64,000 nt of DNA from Aurelia coerulea (taxonomy: Eukaryota > Cnidaria > Scyphozoa > Semaeostomeae > Ulmaridae), in NCBI GenBank assembly GCA_039566865.1, contig CM076944.1:10314501-10378500 (forward strand), in the 5' to 3' direction. Within the stretch, counting starts at the first letter, position 1. Each line of letters starts with the position of its first letter. Position numbers and translations under genes: made by a program. Shown here piece after piece: positions 1-11,455 of this stretch. A model generated the notes under the pieces. It did not search any database, had not been told where the DNA came from, and saw only the letters and a program-made list of their open reading frames with translations.

Positions 1-1980
1 TTGGGGTCCAGGGGCGAAGCCCCTGGGAAGCTTTGCATTTTAAAGCAAATATCGTCATGGAATGTCTCTAAATTGTAAGCTAAATGCTTTCCCCCATAGA
101 TTTTTGAGAAAGTTGTGTAGGGGGATTTTTAAGTCAAACGTAACAGAAAGCAGAAAATTTTATTGGTAAAACTGCAAAACATTATTTATCTGGACATTAT
201 AGTATGCTTCTTTTTTGCAAACCATGCTACTTACTTCTAATGAATTCATTTTTTGAAAATCTTTGCAAACGATGCTGGTTGCATTGATGCTGGGCTAAGA
301 CCTTTCCATCGAAATGCAATGAGTCATATCGATCATTGGCTGCCACCACTTAAGAGGCACGTGAGCAATACATTTGGAAAGTTAATCATTTGCGGCACCC
401 AGCCCACCACTGGCTAGCCGCAGTTCATGGGAGTACCAGAACTGAAATTCTAGTAACAAGGGTTTCTCGTTCCATTTGTGGTGAGCACAAAATCGCATTT
501 TTACAAACAGAGCAATTTGAATGGTTTCATTTGCACCAGGAATGTATGGGAGTAGGAGAATAGCTGTCAATTGTTGCTTTTCCCTTCAGTTAATAAAGAA
601 GAATCCAAGTCTTCGCCATGTATCCAGGAAAAATGGTAGCCAATTCCTGCGACACGATCATTTTCTGCAGAATCCTAGGCAGCTAAATAGAAAACAGGTC
701 TAAAAGCTGTTTAACGTGCTTTTGAATATCTTAGTATCATTCAATAAAACAGCAAAGTTTCACCATTGTGATGTGATTTGATACTGCTGAAAAGACTGCG
801 GGATCGATTTCGTAATCTTGTTTGGATGTGTTATTTTGGCGGCCATTCAGCATTACCAGAAAGAGGAATCTAGTACTGCGAACGATTTTACTATTGTTGG
901 ACTTACGGATACACAAAGAGTTTTACGTCATCATGAGTCACAAACCACAATAGGACTGCTTTCTGCAGTACTGGATGAGCGATGTCTGGTACCGTGGAGT
1001 ACACAAAGGACTTATTCAATACTGCTCATTCAACAAGGATTAAGACGAAGGAGGGTCAGATCGTGAGATATTGGCTCTAGAGTGCTCTGCCGCTCTTCCT
1101 TCTGTTTGTTTTCATAGTCAATTCAATTTGTTTCTATTTTTGAAATGTTAGAAAATGAGACCATTAAAATAAATTTCAAGCTTTCAAAATAAAGTGGTAC
1201 TAGACTGGTACCGCTAGTACCGCTGCCAGCCGCCACTGCATAAAATCCTTTTGTTTTCACGAAAACTCGCGAATGGCGAAGGGATGTTCAAGACGTCATT
1301 TCGCGATCCTTCTTTGTTTGGTTTCAGGGGGGTTTCAGGAAGATTTTTATTGTCAAGTCACATCATTCTTTCCCTCCTGCCAAAGAAGCCTTTTGTCATG
1401 TTTGTCATGTCATATAGTCATATCCAGTGAAAGGAAAGAAATAAATTCCTTGAAATGTTTGAGCAGAAATTTGATAACAAAAGACAAAGACAACATTCTT
1501 TAAATGTTTGTGGTTGAAAAATTTGAAATGCGTGTGTCTGTGGTGTTTACAGGGTTACAGGGACACGAGGGAGGAGGAAACAACTGCTGCTGTAACAACA
1601 AAAGTTTCTTAGCTTTTAGAGCACTGTAATTTTGGAGGGAACCAATTGTAAAGGAGACCAAATATTGTCTACTTATGGAGATTATAATCCAACCTGCGTG
1701 AAAGTTGTATCCTTCCTTGTGATTTCATTTTGCTCGAGAAGAAAAGGCCCATCTTTTTGGGGGTACAGCTAGGCTAAGTTGTGAGCCTCAAGGAATCCCT
1801 CAAAAAGGGCTCCAGATCCCATTTGCAGTAACGATTTACATCAGCGACGAGTTCGTAAAGAATCATGGGTACTAGGACACCTTCAGAAGCGTTCAGGGGT
1901 GGCACCAGAAATCTTTCAACAGAGGGGCTGGAGCTTCTGACAAGGGAGTTAAAATGGCGAAGAAAGATTTTTTTTGTATG
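1..1980. other. Non-coding repeat-rich stretch
   Basis: I see no gene here. The first 30 bases carry a GGGGTC-CAGGGGCGAAGCCCC motif that recurs near 8640 and 37.4-38.2 kb, so it is the edge of a dispersed repeat. The short open frames are not supported by splice sites or similarity. The first exon or exons of ELC-A could lie here or further upstream, but I could not find them. Confidence 0.5.
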
Positions 1981-1985
1981 TCATT

Positions 1986-2518
1986 TGTAGGAGATTACAC
2001 TCTCCTGTCTCGCTAGTTCATACTAATAACCGAAACGCAGGTACACTCAAAAGAAACACATTTTCTGGTCGAAGATAGCCATCTCAATCTCAATTTTCCT
2101 TTTACATTCATACAGACATCCTGCTCATACCATCCAAGGTGCGGTCACTGATCTATTTCTAAATTCACGTGTCTTACATTACGTTCGATGACTAAGCTTT
2201 AACCAATAGGATTTTAACAAATATAGCGTGATGCAAGTTCTTGGCATGATACAATTAGTATTTACTCATTGATGATACATATAAGCCATACCGCTTCCTA
2301 ATTACCTGAGAACCTCTTACCGGTGCTATTGCATGCGAGGCTATTACGCATTTTGGCATCTGAACAATACTAAAGTAAAATTCCAATGACTCCAATGTGT
2401 CAACACTATAGAATGAATTAAACTTGAAACTACAGCAACATTCCAAAATCAATAATAATTAAACATGTGATTAAACTGAGTCTACAAAGCAGCGTGGCGC
2501 TTACTGGGTTTCCGGACA
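1986..2518 (-). repeat. 3' LTR of the BEL element
   Basis: 533 bp copy with no difference from 8045-8577 that I can see. It is preceded on the minus strand by a polypurine tract and flanked outside by TCATT. Confidence 0.95.
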
Positions 2519-2537
2519 CTCCCCCCTCCTTGACTTG

Positions 2538-5500
2538 TTAAGAGTCAAGCATAAGTCGAGTGCGCCAACGCGCATCCATAGATGCTGCCCTGCGAGGTCT
2601 ATCCCCCCTGGATTTCCCATTTTCCTCCCGTACTCCTGCCACATGTTCTTCCATCCCCTTTTCTTCCCTTCTTTCCTTACCATCCTCTCTTTCCTGACTA
2701 ATTTTACCCGCAGTCTCTAAAGGTATAAGTTTCTGAAGAGGTCTATTAAGAAACTCTGGCTTACCTCTTCCCTTCTTGCGTACCTTTGCTCCTCTGATCT
2801 GTTGATCTCTTCCTTTTATGACCTCCTCAACTACACCCATTTTCCACATTCCTCTTTTTGCATTTTCATCTTGAATAAGTACCACATCTCCTGTTTTCAC
2901 TTCCGTTAGTTGCTTGTTGTTCATTCTGTGCGCTTCCCTTAAATCTGTGAGATATTCTCGCCTCCACCTGTTCCAAAAATGACTAAGTTTTCTCGTTAAG
3001 TACAAGAATCGTTTGGAAAGGTTTAATTGAGGGTCATTATCTTCCAATTTTGAATAATTTGCAAAACCTGTGGTAAGAGGTGACAGTCTTCGTCCAACTA
3101 ACAAATGAGAAGGGGTTAGAACTTCCTCACCAAATTCTGAATAACAATAAGTGAGGGGACGAGAATTCAATGTACTCTCTACTTCTGTCAATACGGTACT
3201 TAATTCATCAACAGAAAATTTGGCATTTCCCAGAACTTTGCGAAGGCATCGTTTTACGCAGCCTACCATGCGCTCAAAATGGCCCCCTTGCCACGGACTT
3301 ACCTCCAAGTTGAATTTCCACTCAATTCTCCTGGACTGCAAATAATCTAAGACATCAGGATCCTTAGCAAGCTTCTTCAACAATTTTGCAGTGGATTTAA
3401 ACGTTTTCGCGTTGTCTGAATTAATCAACCATGGCGTTCTTCTTCTTGCACAAAAACGTCTCAGACAATTAAAAAAAGTGGGTGCTGATAGATCCGTAAC
3501 AAGTTCTAAATGCAAGGCTCTAGTCACACAACATGAAAATAAATAAACATAGCTTTTGACCATCTTACCCTTGGCTCCTTTCACATAAAGTGGTCCTGCA
3601 AAATCCACACCAACATTGGAGAAGGGTGGTGCTTCACTCACTCTATATTCAGGTAGTGGTGCTGTTGGAGGTTCATTGAATGGTCTTCCTTCCAGTTTCC
3701 TGCAAACAAAACATTTGTTTAGAATCTTTTTAACATGTTGCCTACCTTTAGAAATCCAAAACCTTGATCTTAATTCAGCTAAAGTAGATTTTACCCCACA
3801 ATGATGTGATATAACATGGCAATCTATTGCTATCAGCTCTGTAAGTTTGTGTTCTTTAGGAAGATATATTGGATACTTTGATTCAATTGGCATGTCTGCA
3901 TTCTCAAATCTTCCTTTGCACACAAGAACTCCATCTATTTCTATGATGTTTAGCTGTCTAGCAACTTTCTTGAAGTTTTCCTCATTTCTAACAGTTGACT
4001 GTGCTTGCTTTATCCAATGCTTTTCTGCTTCCCTAATTTCTTGCACGCTCAATCTTCCTTCATTCAGGTCATTTCCTTCTTTTTTACTCTTCAGATTCCT
4101 GATAAATCTCAAAACAAATGCTGTTACCCTGAGCAACTTTCCTAAAGTGCTGTATCTGCTTGCATCTATAACCTGGCTGATTTCTTTCGGTTGTTCAACA
4201 ATTGTTGTAAAAACATTCACTTTCTTTCTCTCTTGGCTTACATCATCTGACTCATCAATGACCAAGCTCTTAGGCCACTCACTCCTCCCTTTTTTGAGCC
4301 AGTGTGGTCCATTCCACCACAACTTACTGTCACGTAAGTGACTGGCAGAAACTCCTCTAGAACCAAGATCAGCAGGGTTATCAATTCCCCCTACATGACC
4401 CCAATTCTCTTTGTTTGAAAGCTTCAAAATTTCTGAGACCCTGTACTGAACCCACTGCTTCCATTCTCCATTATTAAAGATCCAGTAAAGGGCCGTCTTG
4501 CTGTCAAGCCAGTAGCGGACACAATCTATTTTAATTTGTGACTTCAAAGCATTGTGCACAGTGTCCATCAATACAGCTAGAATTCTGGCACTCAATAATT
4601 CTAACCTGGGTATGCTCAGTCCTTTTAATGGTGCTACCCTAGTCTTTGAGCATAGTAGTGTGACATGTATACCCTTTGTGGTCTCACATACAAGATAAAT
4701 AACTGCACAATACGCTTTCATGCTAGCATCACCAAACCCATGTAACTGGCAGCTAATTACCTCTCCTTCACTCCCATCATATAAGCATCTGGGTAAAACA
4801 ACAGATTTAACCTGGTTTAAATCATCCAGCCATGCCTTCCACTGAATTGATTTATCTTCTGGTACTGGGTCATCCCATCCTAGTTTGTCCTTACACAATT
4901 CTTGAAATAAGACCTTTGCAGTGACCCCTATTGGACTTATCAGGCCTAAGGGATCAAAAAGGCTAGCCAGTGTGCTTAAAATGCCTCTTTTTGTTGGTCT
5001 TTCTCTGTTGCATTCGCTGACCATTTTGCTTAGATTGAATTCTAGCTCATCCTTCTGACTATCCCAAGCTATCCCTAAAACCTTGGTCTTGCCCCCCAAG
5101 TCCTTGGTTGGGCCTAAAGTTTCCTTTGCATATGACATATCTTCTTGGCTAGATTTCTCTTGTTTCTCCTCACTCTCTCTTTTCTGTATCTCTTTCAACA
5201 ATTCCACATCATTTGTCTTCCATTTTCTCAACTTGAAGCCTCCCTCTAACATTCTTTCTTTTGCATTCTCATAAAGGCCTAAAGCTTTCTCAGTACTCTC
5301 ACATCCCGACACAAGATCATCTACGTAGAAACTATGCAATAATTTGGCTACAAATTCAGGGTCTTGTTCCTGGTACGTCTTAATGTGATGCTGCAAAACT
5401 GCATTTAATAGGAACGGTGATGAGCTGACTCCAAATACAACAGTCCTATAACGATAAACAATGATTTCCGGCTCCTTAGCAGTTATATCCTTGACCCAAA

Positions 5501-8003
5501 GAAATCTGAGACAGTCTCTATCAGCAGGGTTGATTTCTATGTTCAGAAAAGCCTTCTCTATGTCACCTACAAGAGCTATTCTGTTCTCCCTGAACCTCAA
5601 CAAGATATCAAACAAAAAAGGTGTCAGTGATGGGCCTACATGAAGACAATCATTAAGAGAAGTCCCAGCTTTTCTGTCCTTACATGAAGCATCAAAAACA
5701 AGTCTCACCTTTGTTGTTTCTGCCTCTGCCCTCACAACCGTCTGACTAGGTAGATAATGAAACGTTTCTGCTTCATCCAGTTCTGAAACCTGCTCAATTA
5801 TTCCCATTTTTACCTGCTCAGTAATGATTTTATTGCATTCATCAAATACATGGGGGTCTTTCCTAAATTTTCTAATCTGTCCTTGCAGTCTCATTAGGCA
5901 ATTTCCATAATTAGAGGGCAATTTGCTATGTCCTATTTTCCAAGGCAATCCTACAGAGTATCTTGTACCTGTGAAAAGAATATCATCAATGACAGTTTCA
6001 TGCACCTCGTCTTCTTGCCTTATTCCTAAGGTATCAAGGTCCCATAGCCTGTTAACACATTCTTCAATCTTCATTTCCTCTGAAGTTTTCTTGACATGAG
6101 GCAAAAAGTTAACATTAGATTTGTCAAATGAATCAAAACTCTTACCTTCTACCTTGAGTGGTCCAGACAACACCCATCCAAGCTTTGTTTTGACAGCGAC
6201 AGGTTCACCTGGCCCCCCTCGTTTTGTTTCACCTTCATGAAACTCCCAAAGTGCATCTGAGCCAATCAAAATATCGACACAGAGTGTATCTTCTGACCTA
6301 GAAACATCTGAAAACCAGATTTCATGCAAGTGGGGGTAATGTTTCTTAGCAATTTCAACATGAGAATTTGAAATATCAGCAATATCATCTACAACATAAC
6401 ATTCAAGGTTAACTCTCTTTTCCCCACACAAAGAATGCAATGAAATTTCTACAATATCTCTCATGCTGAATTCTGCTTCTCTACTCCCAAATGGCTTTAT
6501 TCCCAATCTTTCACTTCTGACTGGCCTCAAATCTAACTTACTTACAGCCTTGGCAGAGATAAAAGACTTGTGACTACCTGTGTCGAACAACACCCGTACT
6601 TTGCTCTCTTTTTTGGCATTCACTTTTGCCAAGGCTGTCTGTAAGGCCACTCTGTCCCCAGAGCCCGTACTTCCCACCCAAGAGGCAGCATTTACGTTGA
6701 GTGTTGGTGCACTAAGGATAGGCTTGGGTTGCTGTTGGGGTAGCGCTTCCTTATTCGCAGAATTAGGCCCTACGCAAATTGATACATGATGTTTCCCCTT
6801 ACAGATCTTACAAGGAACCTTATTTCTACATTCAAAGGCTCTGTGTCTTGAATTGAGACACACAAAACACCTGGCATATTTGATAAGGATACTTTTTCGT
6901 TCTGAAATGTCCTTCACATTACTGCAATCTTCTGGGGCATGTTCTTTCAAGCAATAAACACATTTGCGTTTACCATCTTTCCCGCCAACAACAAACAATG
7001 AACTCGCCGTTGCTGTATCATCTCGCTTAGGCCGTGCGCCTTTGTTTTCCTGATTTCCGCCAGTTTTAAACAATGAAACTTGAGTTTCCCGAATTTCTAA
7101 CTCCTTTCCAAGTGCTGCAAGAAGGTCGTCGAGTCCCCAATTAATCTGCTTCTTCTCCGTCGATCTTATCATGTTGAATCGAATTCCCTCTGGTATTTTC
7201 TCCATCAGCATCGGAACAACAATGGTGGAATACGTAATCTGATCTACGCTGAGAGCCTCCAACCCACGATAGTGTGTCTCGATTTGATCGTGAAGAGAAC
7301 GCAATCTTGAAACATTCTTTTCACTGTAGACTGGAGAAAGGTACACTAACTGATTAATGTGTGCTCTTTGGATAACTACCGGATCTCCGTATCTGTCCTG
7401 GAGCAATTTTACGGCTATTTCGTAGTCACTGGAAGTGAGTGGTATCCCTGCTACGACACTTTTAGCTGGTTCCTCCAGAAGGCTTCTGAGGTATTTAAAT
7501 TTATCGACATTAGCAAGGTCCTCATTCTCGTGCACTGCACTACAAAATCCATCCCAAAACTCTTGCCAGCAGTGAATTTTTCCTCCAAATTTGGTAAGCT
7601 CTAATTTTGGCAAATTTACTTTCACCCTTCTTTCTGCAGAACTGCCCGCTGATGAAATAGAAGCTATGCTTTCCAATGAACCACTCAGTTGTCGCTTGGG
7701 CTTGCTCTTCTCCAAGGCGTCTTCGATTAAGCTCAGTGCTCTCGTTATCTTTTCTTTGTATTCACTCGCTTCGTCCATTTCCTTGTCTACTACTTCATCC
7801 TCGGCTTTTTCGTACAATAACTCCAAAATTTCGTTATCAAACTCTTTTAAATCACTCCGTTTCTCTTTCAGTTCGTTCATGTAGTGTTTCAACTTTATCG
7901 TATCGATTCCTTCCACGCCATCTGCAATCAAGTCGTCGACTTTACCCACGAGCTTCGTGACATTCCTTCGATAGGTTGCTCGCTTTTTCTTCGCTTTATC
8001 CAT
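2538..8003 (-). CDS. BEL/Pao gag-pol polyprotein
   Basis: The open frame runs from just inside the 5' LTR; the first true ATG is at 8003, giving about 1821 residues (the upstream 13 codons begin with TTG). Residue numbers are approximate and counted from 8042. The N-terminal region is charged and gag-like. A zinc knuckle CX2CX4HX4C sits near 387 with further Cys clusters around it. The aspartic protease has the DTG triad near 485. The reverse transcriptase has the FYVDDL motif near 908, followed by an RNase H region. The integrase has an HHCC zinc module near 1415-1450, catalytic Asp near 1479 and 1541, and Glu near 1589. The C-terminal tail matches what is known for BEL integrases. It copies and integrates the element. 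There is no envelope-like frame, and nothing is broken. Confidence 0.93.
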   Translation of the reverse strand: MDKAKKKRATYRRNVTKLVGKVDDLIADGVEGIDTIKLKHYMNELKEKRSDLKEFDNEILELLYEKAEDEVVDKEMDEASEYKEKITRALSLIEDALEKSKPKRQLSGSLESIASISSAGSSAERRVKVNLPKLELTKFGGKIHCWQEFWDGFCSAVHENEDLANVDKFKYLRSLLEEPAKSVVAGIPLTSSDYEIAVKLLQDRYGDPVVIQRAHINQLVYLSPVYSEKNVSRLRSLHDQIETHYRGLEALSVDQITYSTIVVPMLMEKIPEGIRFNMIRSTEKKQINWGLDDLLAALGKELEIRETQVSLFKTGGNQENKGARPKRDDTATASSLFVVGGKDGKRKCVYCLKEHAPEDCSNVKDISERKSILIKYARCFVCLNSRHRAFECRNKVPCKICKGKHHVSICVGPNSANKEALPQQQPKPILSAPTLNVNAASWVGSTGSGDRVALQTALAKVNAKKESKVRVLFDTGSHKSFISAKAVSKLDLRPVRSERLGIKPFGSREAEFSMRDIVEISLHSLCGEKRVNLECYVVDDIADISNSHVEIAKKHYPHLHEIWFSDVSRSEDTLCVDILIGSDALWEFHEGETKRGGPGEPVAVKTKLGWVLSGPLKVEGKSFDSFDKSNVNFLPHVKKTSEEMKIEECVNRLWDLDTLGIRQEDEVHETVIDDILFTGTRYSVGLPWKIGHSKLPSNYGNCLMRLQGQIRKFRKDPHVFDECNKIITEQVKMGIIEQVSELDEAETFHYLPSQTVVRAEAETTKVRLVFDASCKDRKAGTSLNDCLHVGPSLTPFLFDILLRFRENRIALVGDIEKAFLNIEINPADRDCLRFLWVKDITAKEPEIIVYRYRTVVFGVSSSPFLLNAVLQHHIKTYQEQDPEFVAKLLHSFYVDDLVSGCESTEKALGLYENAKERMLEGGFKLRKWKTNDVELLKEIQKRESEEKQEKSSQEDMSYAKETLGPTKDLGGKTKVLGIAWDSQKDELEFNLSKMVSECNRERPTKRGILSTLASLFDPLGLISPIGVTAKVLFQELCKDKLGWDDPVPEDKSIQWKAWLDDLNQVKSVVLPRCLYDGSEGEVISCQLHGFGDASMKAYCAVIYLVCETTKGIHVTLLCSKTRVAPLKGLSIPRLELLSARILAVLMDTVHNALKSQIKIDCVRYWLDSKTALYWIFNNGEWKQWVQYRVSEILKLSNKENWGHVGGIDNPADLGSRGVSASHLRDSKLWWNGPHWLKKGRSEWPKSLVIDESDDVSQERKKVNVFTTIVEQPKEISQVIDASRYSTLGKLLRVTAFVLRFIRNLKSKKEGNDLNEGRLSVQEIREAEKHWIKQAQSTVRNEENFKKVARQLNIIEIDGVLVCKGRFENADMPIESKYPIYLPKEHKLTELIAIDCHVISHHCGVKSTLAELRSRFWISKGRQHVKKILNKCFVCRKLEGRPFNEPPTAPLPEYRVSEAPPFSNVGVDFAGPLYVKGAKGKMVKSYVYLFSCCVTRALHLELVTDLSAPTFFNCLRRFCARRRTPWLINSDNAKTFKSTAKLLKKLAKDPDVLDYLQSRRIEWKFNLEVSPWQGGHFERMVGCVKRCLRKVLGNAKFSVDELSTVLTEVESTLNSRPLTYCYSEFGEEVLTPSHLLVGRRLSPLTTGFANYSKLEDNDPQLNLSKRFLYLTRKLSHFWNRWRREYLTDLREAHRMNNKQLTEVKTGDVVLIQDENAKRGMWKMGVVEEVIKGRDQQIRGAKVRKKGRGKPEFLNRPLQKLIPLETAGKISQEREDGKERREEKGMEEHVAGVREENGKSRGDRPRRAASMDARWRTRLMLDS

Positions 8004-8044
8004 ACTGCGTTTACAGCCACAATCCCGAATACGGTGGACCAAAA

Positions 8045-8577
8045 TGTAGGAGATTACACTCTCCTGTCTCGCTAGTTCATACTAATAACCGAAACGCAGG
8101 TACACTCAAAAGAAACACATTTTCTGGTCGAAGATAGCCATCTCAATCTCAATTTTCCTTTTACATTCATACAGACATCCTGCTCATACCATCCAAGGTG
8201 CGGTCACTGATCTATTTCTAAATTCACGTGTCTTACATTACGTTCGATGACTAAGCTTTAACCAATAGGATTTTAACAAATATAGCGTGATGCAAGTTCT
8301 TGGCATGATACAATTAGTATTTACTCATTGATGATACATATAAGCCATACCGCTTCCTAATTACCTGAGAACCTCTTACCGGTGCTATTGCATGCGAGGC
8401 TATTACGCATTTTGGCATCTGAACAATACTAAAGTAAAATTCCAATGACTCCAATGTGTCAACACTATAGAATGAATTAAACTTGAAACTACAGCAACAT
8501 TCCAAAATCAATAATAATTAAACATGTGATTAAACTGAGTCTACAAAGCAGCGTGGCGCTTACTGGGTTTCCGGACA
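8045..8577 (-). repeat. 5' LTR of the BEL element
   Basis: 533 bp direct repeat of 1986-2518. It is the 5' LTR because the coding strand is minus. It should carry promoter and polyadenylation signals. The bases just inside it (8044 downward) read TTTTGGTCCACC, giving a TGG where a tRNA CCA end would pair; I cannot name the primer tRNA. Confidence 0.95.
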
Positions 8578-8582
8578 TCATT

Positions 8583-10970
8583 TTGCCAAATTTTCTCCGA
8601 CAAGAATCAAAAATTACCTTTGACAGGGGGCTAGATGCTTCCAACAGGGGGAGCTGTAGCCCCCTAGCCCTCCCCTGGTGCTACCACTGGAATCGTTTAG
8701 AAGAGCCATGCCAAAGGCCCAATATGCCCCTTGCGTTGGTGCATCAAGTGAGAAACTTCCCCAGAAGCAAACTTTTTTTCCGAAAAGTTGTCACTGATTA
8801 ACTAATAGCAATAACGAATATAATGTATTTGCAGCTATGAATCATAAAATAGGCACAATTCTCCGATCTTATTTTTATGCTTGAATTGATATACACGACA
8901 ATGTCCTAATACCCATTCTGAAATGTGTTTCCCTGCAAGGAAACAGCAAGGGCAGCAAAGCCTTTAGTTTATGCCCACAGGCCCTTCAAAACTTGCTTCG
9001 CTAGTTTGAAATTTATTTGAACAGCTGACAAAGCATAAGACCGAGGTTAGCGGTTTTTTATAGATCTTGTTGCAAATTAGTCCTGTTGATTGAATTCAAA
9101 TAGTGTCTCATTATGTGCATAGTCAAAAAGGTGTTGAAAGAGTACTTTGGGAAGAAATTTTTGCGGGAAGAAACGTTTTTCGCGTTCTTGGCCAAAATTC
9201 GCGAAAGTATAGACTATTCCATTACATTTCCTAAAATGTGGAATTTGTGAAAATTTATTCCCGCAAAATTTCCCATTTTGGCCGATTCGTGAAAGTTAAT
9301 TAAACAACTTTGTGTTTTTTCCAACTCGCGAAAGTTTGTTTCTTCCCCCGAAGATTTTTCCCCAAAATATTGAATATGGGGGTCCAACCAGATGGCCACA
9401 ACCATTTGCCAGAGTCCTAAAAAAGCCAAACCTTCCGCTGGACCGAACGCCAGTTTCCTTGGTTAACCTTGCTCATTTCATTCAGCCAAATAACCAGATA
9501 TTTCCATCTCCGTGCCTTGCTCCAAGCCTAAAATTATTAACCAGTTCCTGTTGCCAAAAAACCCAATTCCTCGGTTTCTCATAAGAATTACCAAGTTCTT
9601 CTCACTTATCTCAGTTATGACATTAACATGAAAAACTTTGCTCTGGTTCGCAGCCTGGAGCGGTGAATTTTTCTGGACTCTGCATTTTGCCACATCCTAA
9701 ACTTCGTCATTGTTTTAAAAAGCTGGAGAAATGGAGGAATAGTATTTTCTGAAGAATTTTTTTCCCTGAAGGAGCAGAAAATTATGGAATTTCTCGTTAC
9801 CCCATTTTTATTGCGCATTCGGCATGAGGCCGTGCCTACCCAATCGCTATAACCCTCCTAACGCTACGAGCCTAACGCACTTTTTAACTGTTTCCATCGG
9901 AATATGGCAAAACATACAATTCAGGTGTTTCAGGACCTGCAGTTCGGGCAACTCCCTGTTCATCTTTGGGTGGAGTACGCCCTAGAAGCGAGGATCGCCT
10001 TTTTTGCAGGCAAATTGGGAATGGGGATCCATACCAAAGTAAAACATTCTAAGGTGACCTGAGAAAATGTAAGCTTCGATTGCAAAAATTTCATAGCTCT
10101 TTGATTAGGGTAGCCTTGTTTCTTAATTTTTGAAAAATGGAGCCTGCAGTTTCTTATGGTTAATTTCTTATGAAAATATAAGTGTAGCAAGTGGGTAGCA
10201 AGCCTCTTCTGTGTCGTTTGCAAGGTTCTTTTTCAACATAGAGTAATTCGTGTATTTGAGGTTTTCTTCAGTTTAAACTAAAACCTAAAACTGACCTTCG
10301 TTTAAGAATTTGATAGAATTAGATTAGAATCTAACCAACGGCTCAACTTCGGAAAATGTCGAAATTCCCATATTTGGACCAGATTTTTTTGCTGATCATT
10401 GTTACACGGCGTAATCACATAATTTCGTCTAGCCAAAGATTACTGTTTCCATTATAGAGAAATGGACCCATAGTCCATAGGGATAACAGATTTGTTGCTG
10501 ATTGGGGTTCATTGGTTGTGAGATAACCCATCTATAACATGTTTGGCATTGGTCATTTGATATTTGACTCCCTCGTATTTCTGTTTTAGCGCTTTCGCAG
10601 TAGTCGCAGACGAAAGGCTTTAAGCCAGCCGGCAGGGTGATGTAAAGCCAGATCGAACACATGAATACAAGGGAGTCAAATTCAACAAAGCGCACAAAGG
10701 AATGTCCCCACACCCATAGCCTGCGTTCAATGCGGGCTACACACGCTGAGCATGTTACCCCTGCCTCAAATACTCCTCTCGATGATCCACTTTGCAATTC
10801 AGAAGGGGTTCATTCAGTCTGTCCGACAAGAAAGAGAAAACTCTTGTTTTTAGGGCCCAGTGCCCCACACCCTCAGCTTGTTGAAGACCGCTCTGTCAGG
10901 ATTAAATATTCTAACATCACAGACAGATAAGGGTGCGGTGGGAGCGTATCCCTTTGCCTAGCCAAAGGAT
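8583..10970. other. Non-coding, dispersed repeats
   Basis: No gene found. 9165-9360 carries inverted CGCGAAAGTTT / GGGAAGAAAC motifs that recur at 11495-11560, marking a dispersed repeat. 10566-10580 and 10661-10675 form an inverted pair around the motif GACTCCCTCGTATT. Confidence 0.4.
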
Positions 10971-11231
10971 GCCCAGGCGGTTGATTGAACGATAATAAGT
11001 TTAGAACTTCAAAATAGACCAGGGCTAGTCAATTGTAATACCTTCGTGTCATATTTGTTGCACTTCTCTACGGCTGTATTGTGTTTCCTTTGTTGACTAC
11101 TGTACCGCGTAACTATTCGAATACGAGAGCTCGTTGTGAAGTTGCTAACGCAGTACTATATAATAGTACAAGACTACTGCGTTAGCAACTTCACATCGAA
11201 CTCTTATTATCGTTCAATCAACCGCCTGGGC
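10971..11231. mobile_element. Short palindromic element
   Basis: The outer arms GCCCAGGCGGTTGATTGAAC (from 10971) reappear inverted, ending at 11231 and matching over about 29 bases. The centre is a second near-perfect inverted repeat (11135-11193) of about 25 bp arms around CAGTACTATATAATAGTAC. It looks like a non-autonomous foldback transposon. It lies directly upstream of ELC-A exon 2. Confidence 0.6.
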
Positions 11232-11314
11232 TTCCTGTGGCCTGGCATGTAAAAAAAGAGCGCCCTCTCGGTGCTAATCAAATGATTTTCTAAATAATAC
11301 ATTTTATTTTACAG

Positions 11315-11455
11315 ATAAGGATGCATTCAATCTATTTGACAAGAGAGGCGATGGCAAGGTTGATAGCAATCAATTAGGGGATATCTTGAGAGCATTAGGA
11401 CTGAATCCTACTGAAGCAGACGTCTCGAAGATTCGGAAAGACATTGATCCTACAG
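11315..11455 (+). CDS. ELC-A exon: EF-hand 1
   Basis: Acceptor TTTTACAG and donor GGTACG, 141 bp, entering and leaving in phase 1. It encodes [14 protein letters not shown] and the following helix up to DPTG. It is one codon shorter than the ELC-B counterpart near its 5' edge. Confidence 0.88.

Larger units (their letters stand above)
1986..8577 (-). mobile_element. Complete BEL/Pao LTR retrotransposon
   Basis: A 6592 bp element bounded by two 533 bp direct LTRs that read TG...CA on either strand, with a 5 bp target duplication TCATT at 1981-1985 and 8578-8582. The internal region holds one uninterrupted gag-pol frame on the minus strand. A purine-rich tract lies just inside the 3' LTR (2519-2530 on the plus strand as a C-rich run). 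The LTRs look identical base for base when laid side by side with a 6059 bp offset, and the frame is intact, so the insertion is recent and the element may still be mobile. Domain order protease, RT, RNase H, integrase and the 5 bp duplication fit BEL/Pao. Confidence 0.95.

Noticed and set aside
2255..2452. 65-codon frame present twice
   Set aside because: It lies within the LTRs (also 8314-8511) and is duplicated only because the LTR is.
2538..8042. Extending gag-pol to the first codon at 8042
   Set aside because: That codon is TTG; the first ATG is at 8003. Use of an upstream non-ATG start cannot be shown.
1..11314. Missing 5' exons of ELC-A
   Set aside because: I looked for an ATG-intron exon and a ~25-28 bp microexon in the right phase; candidates near 633 (weak donor) and 10005 (wrong phase) did not fit, so none is called.
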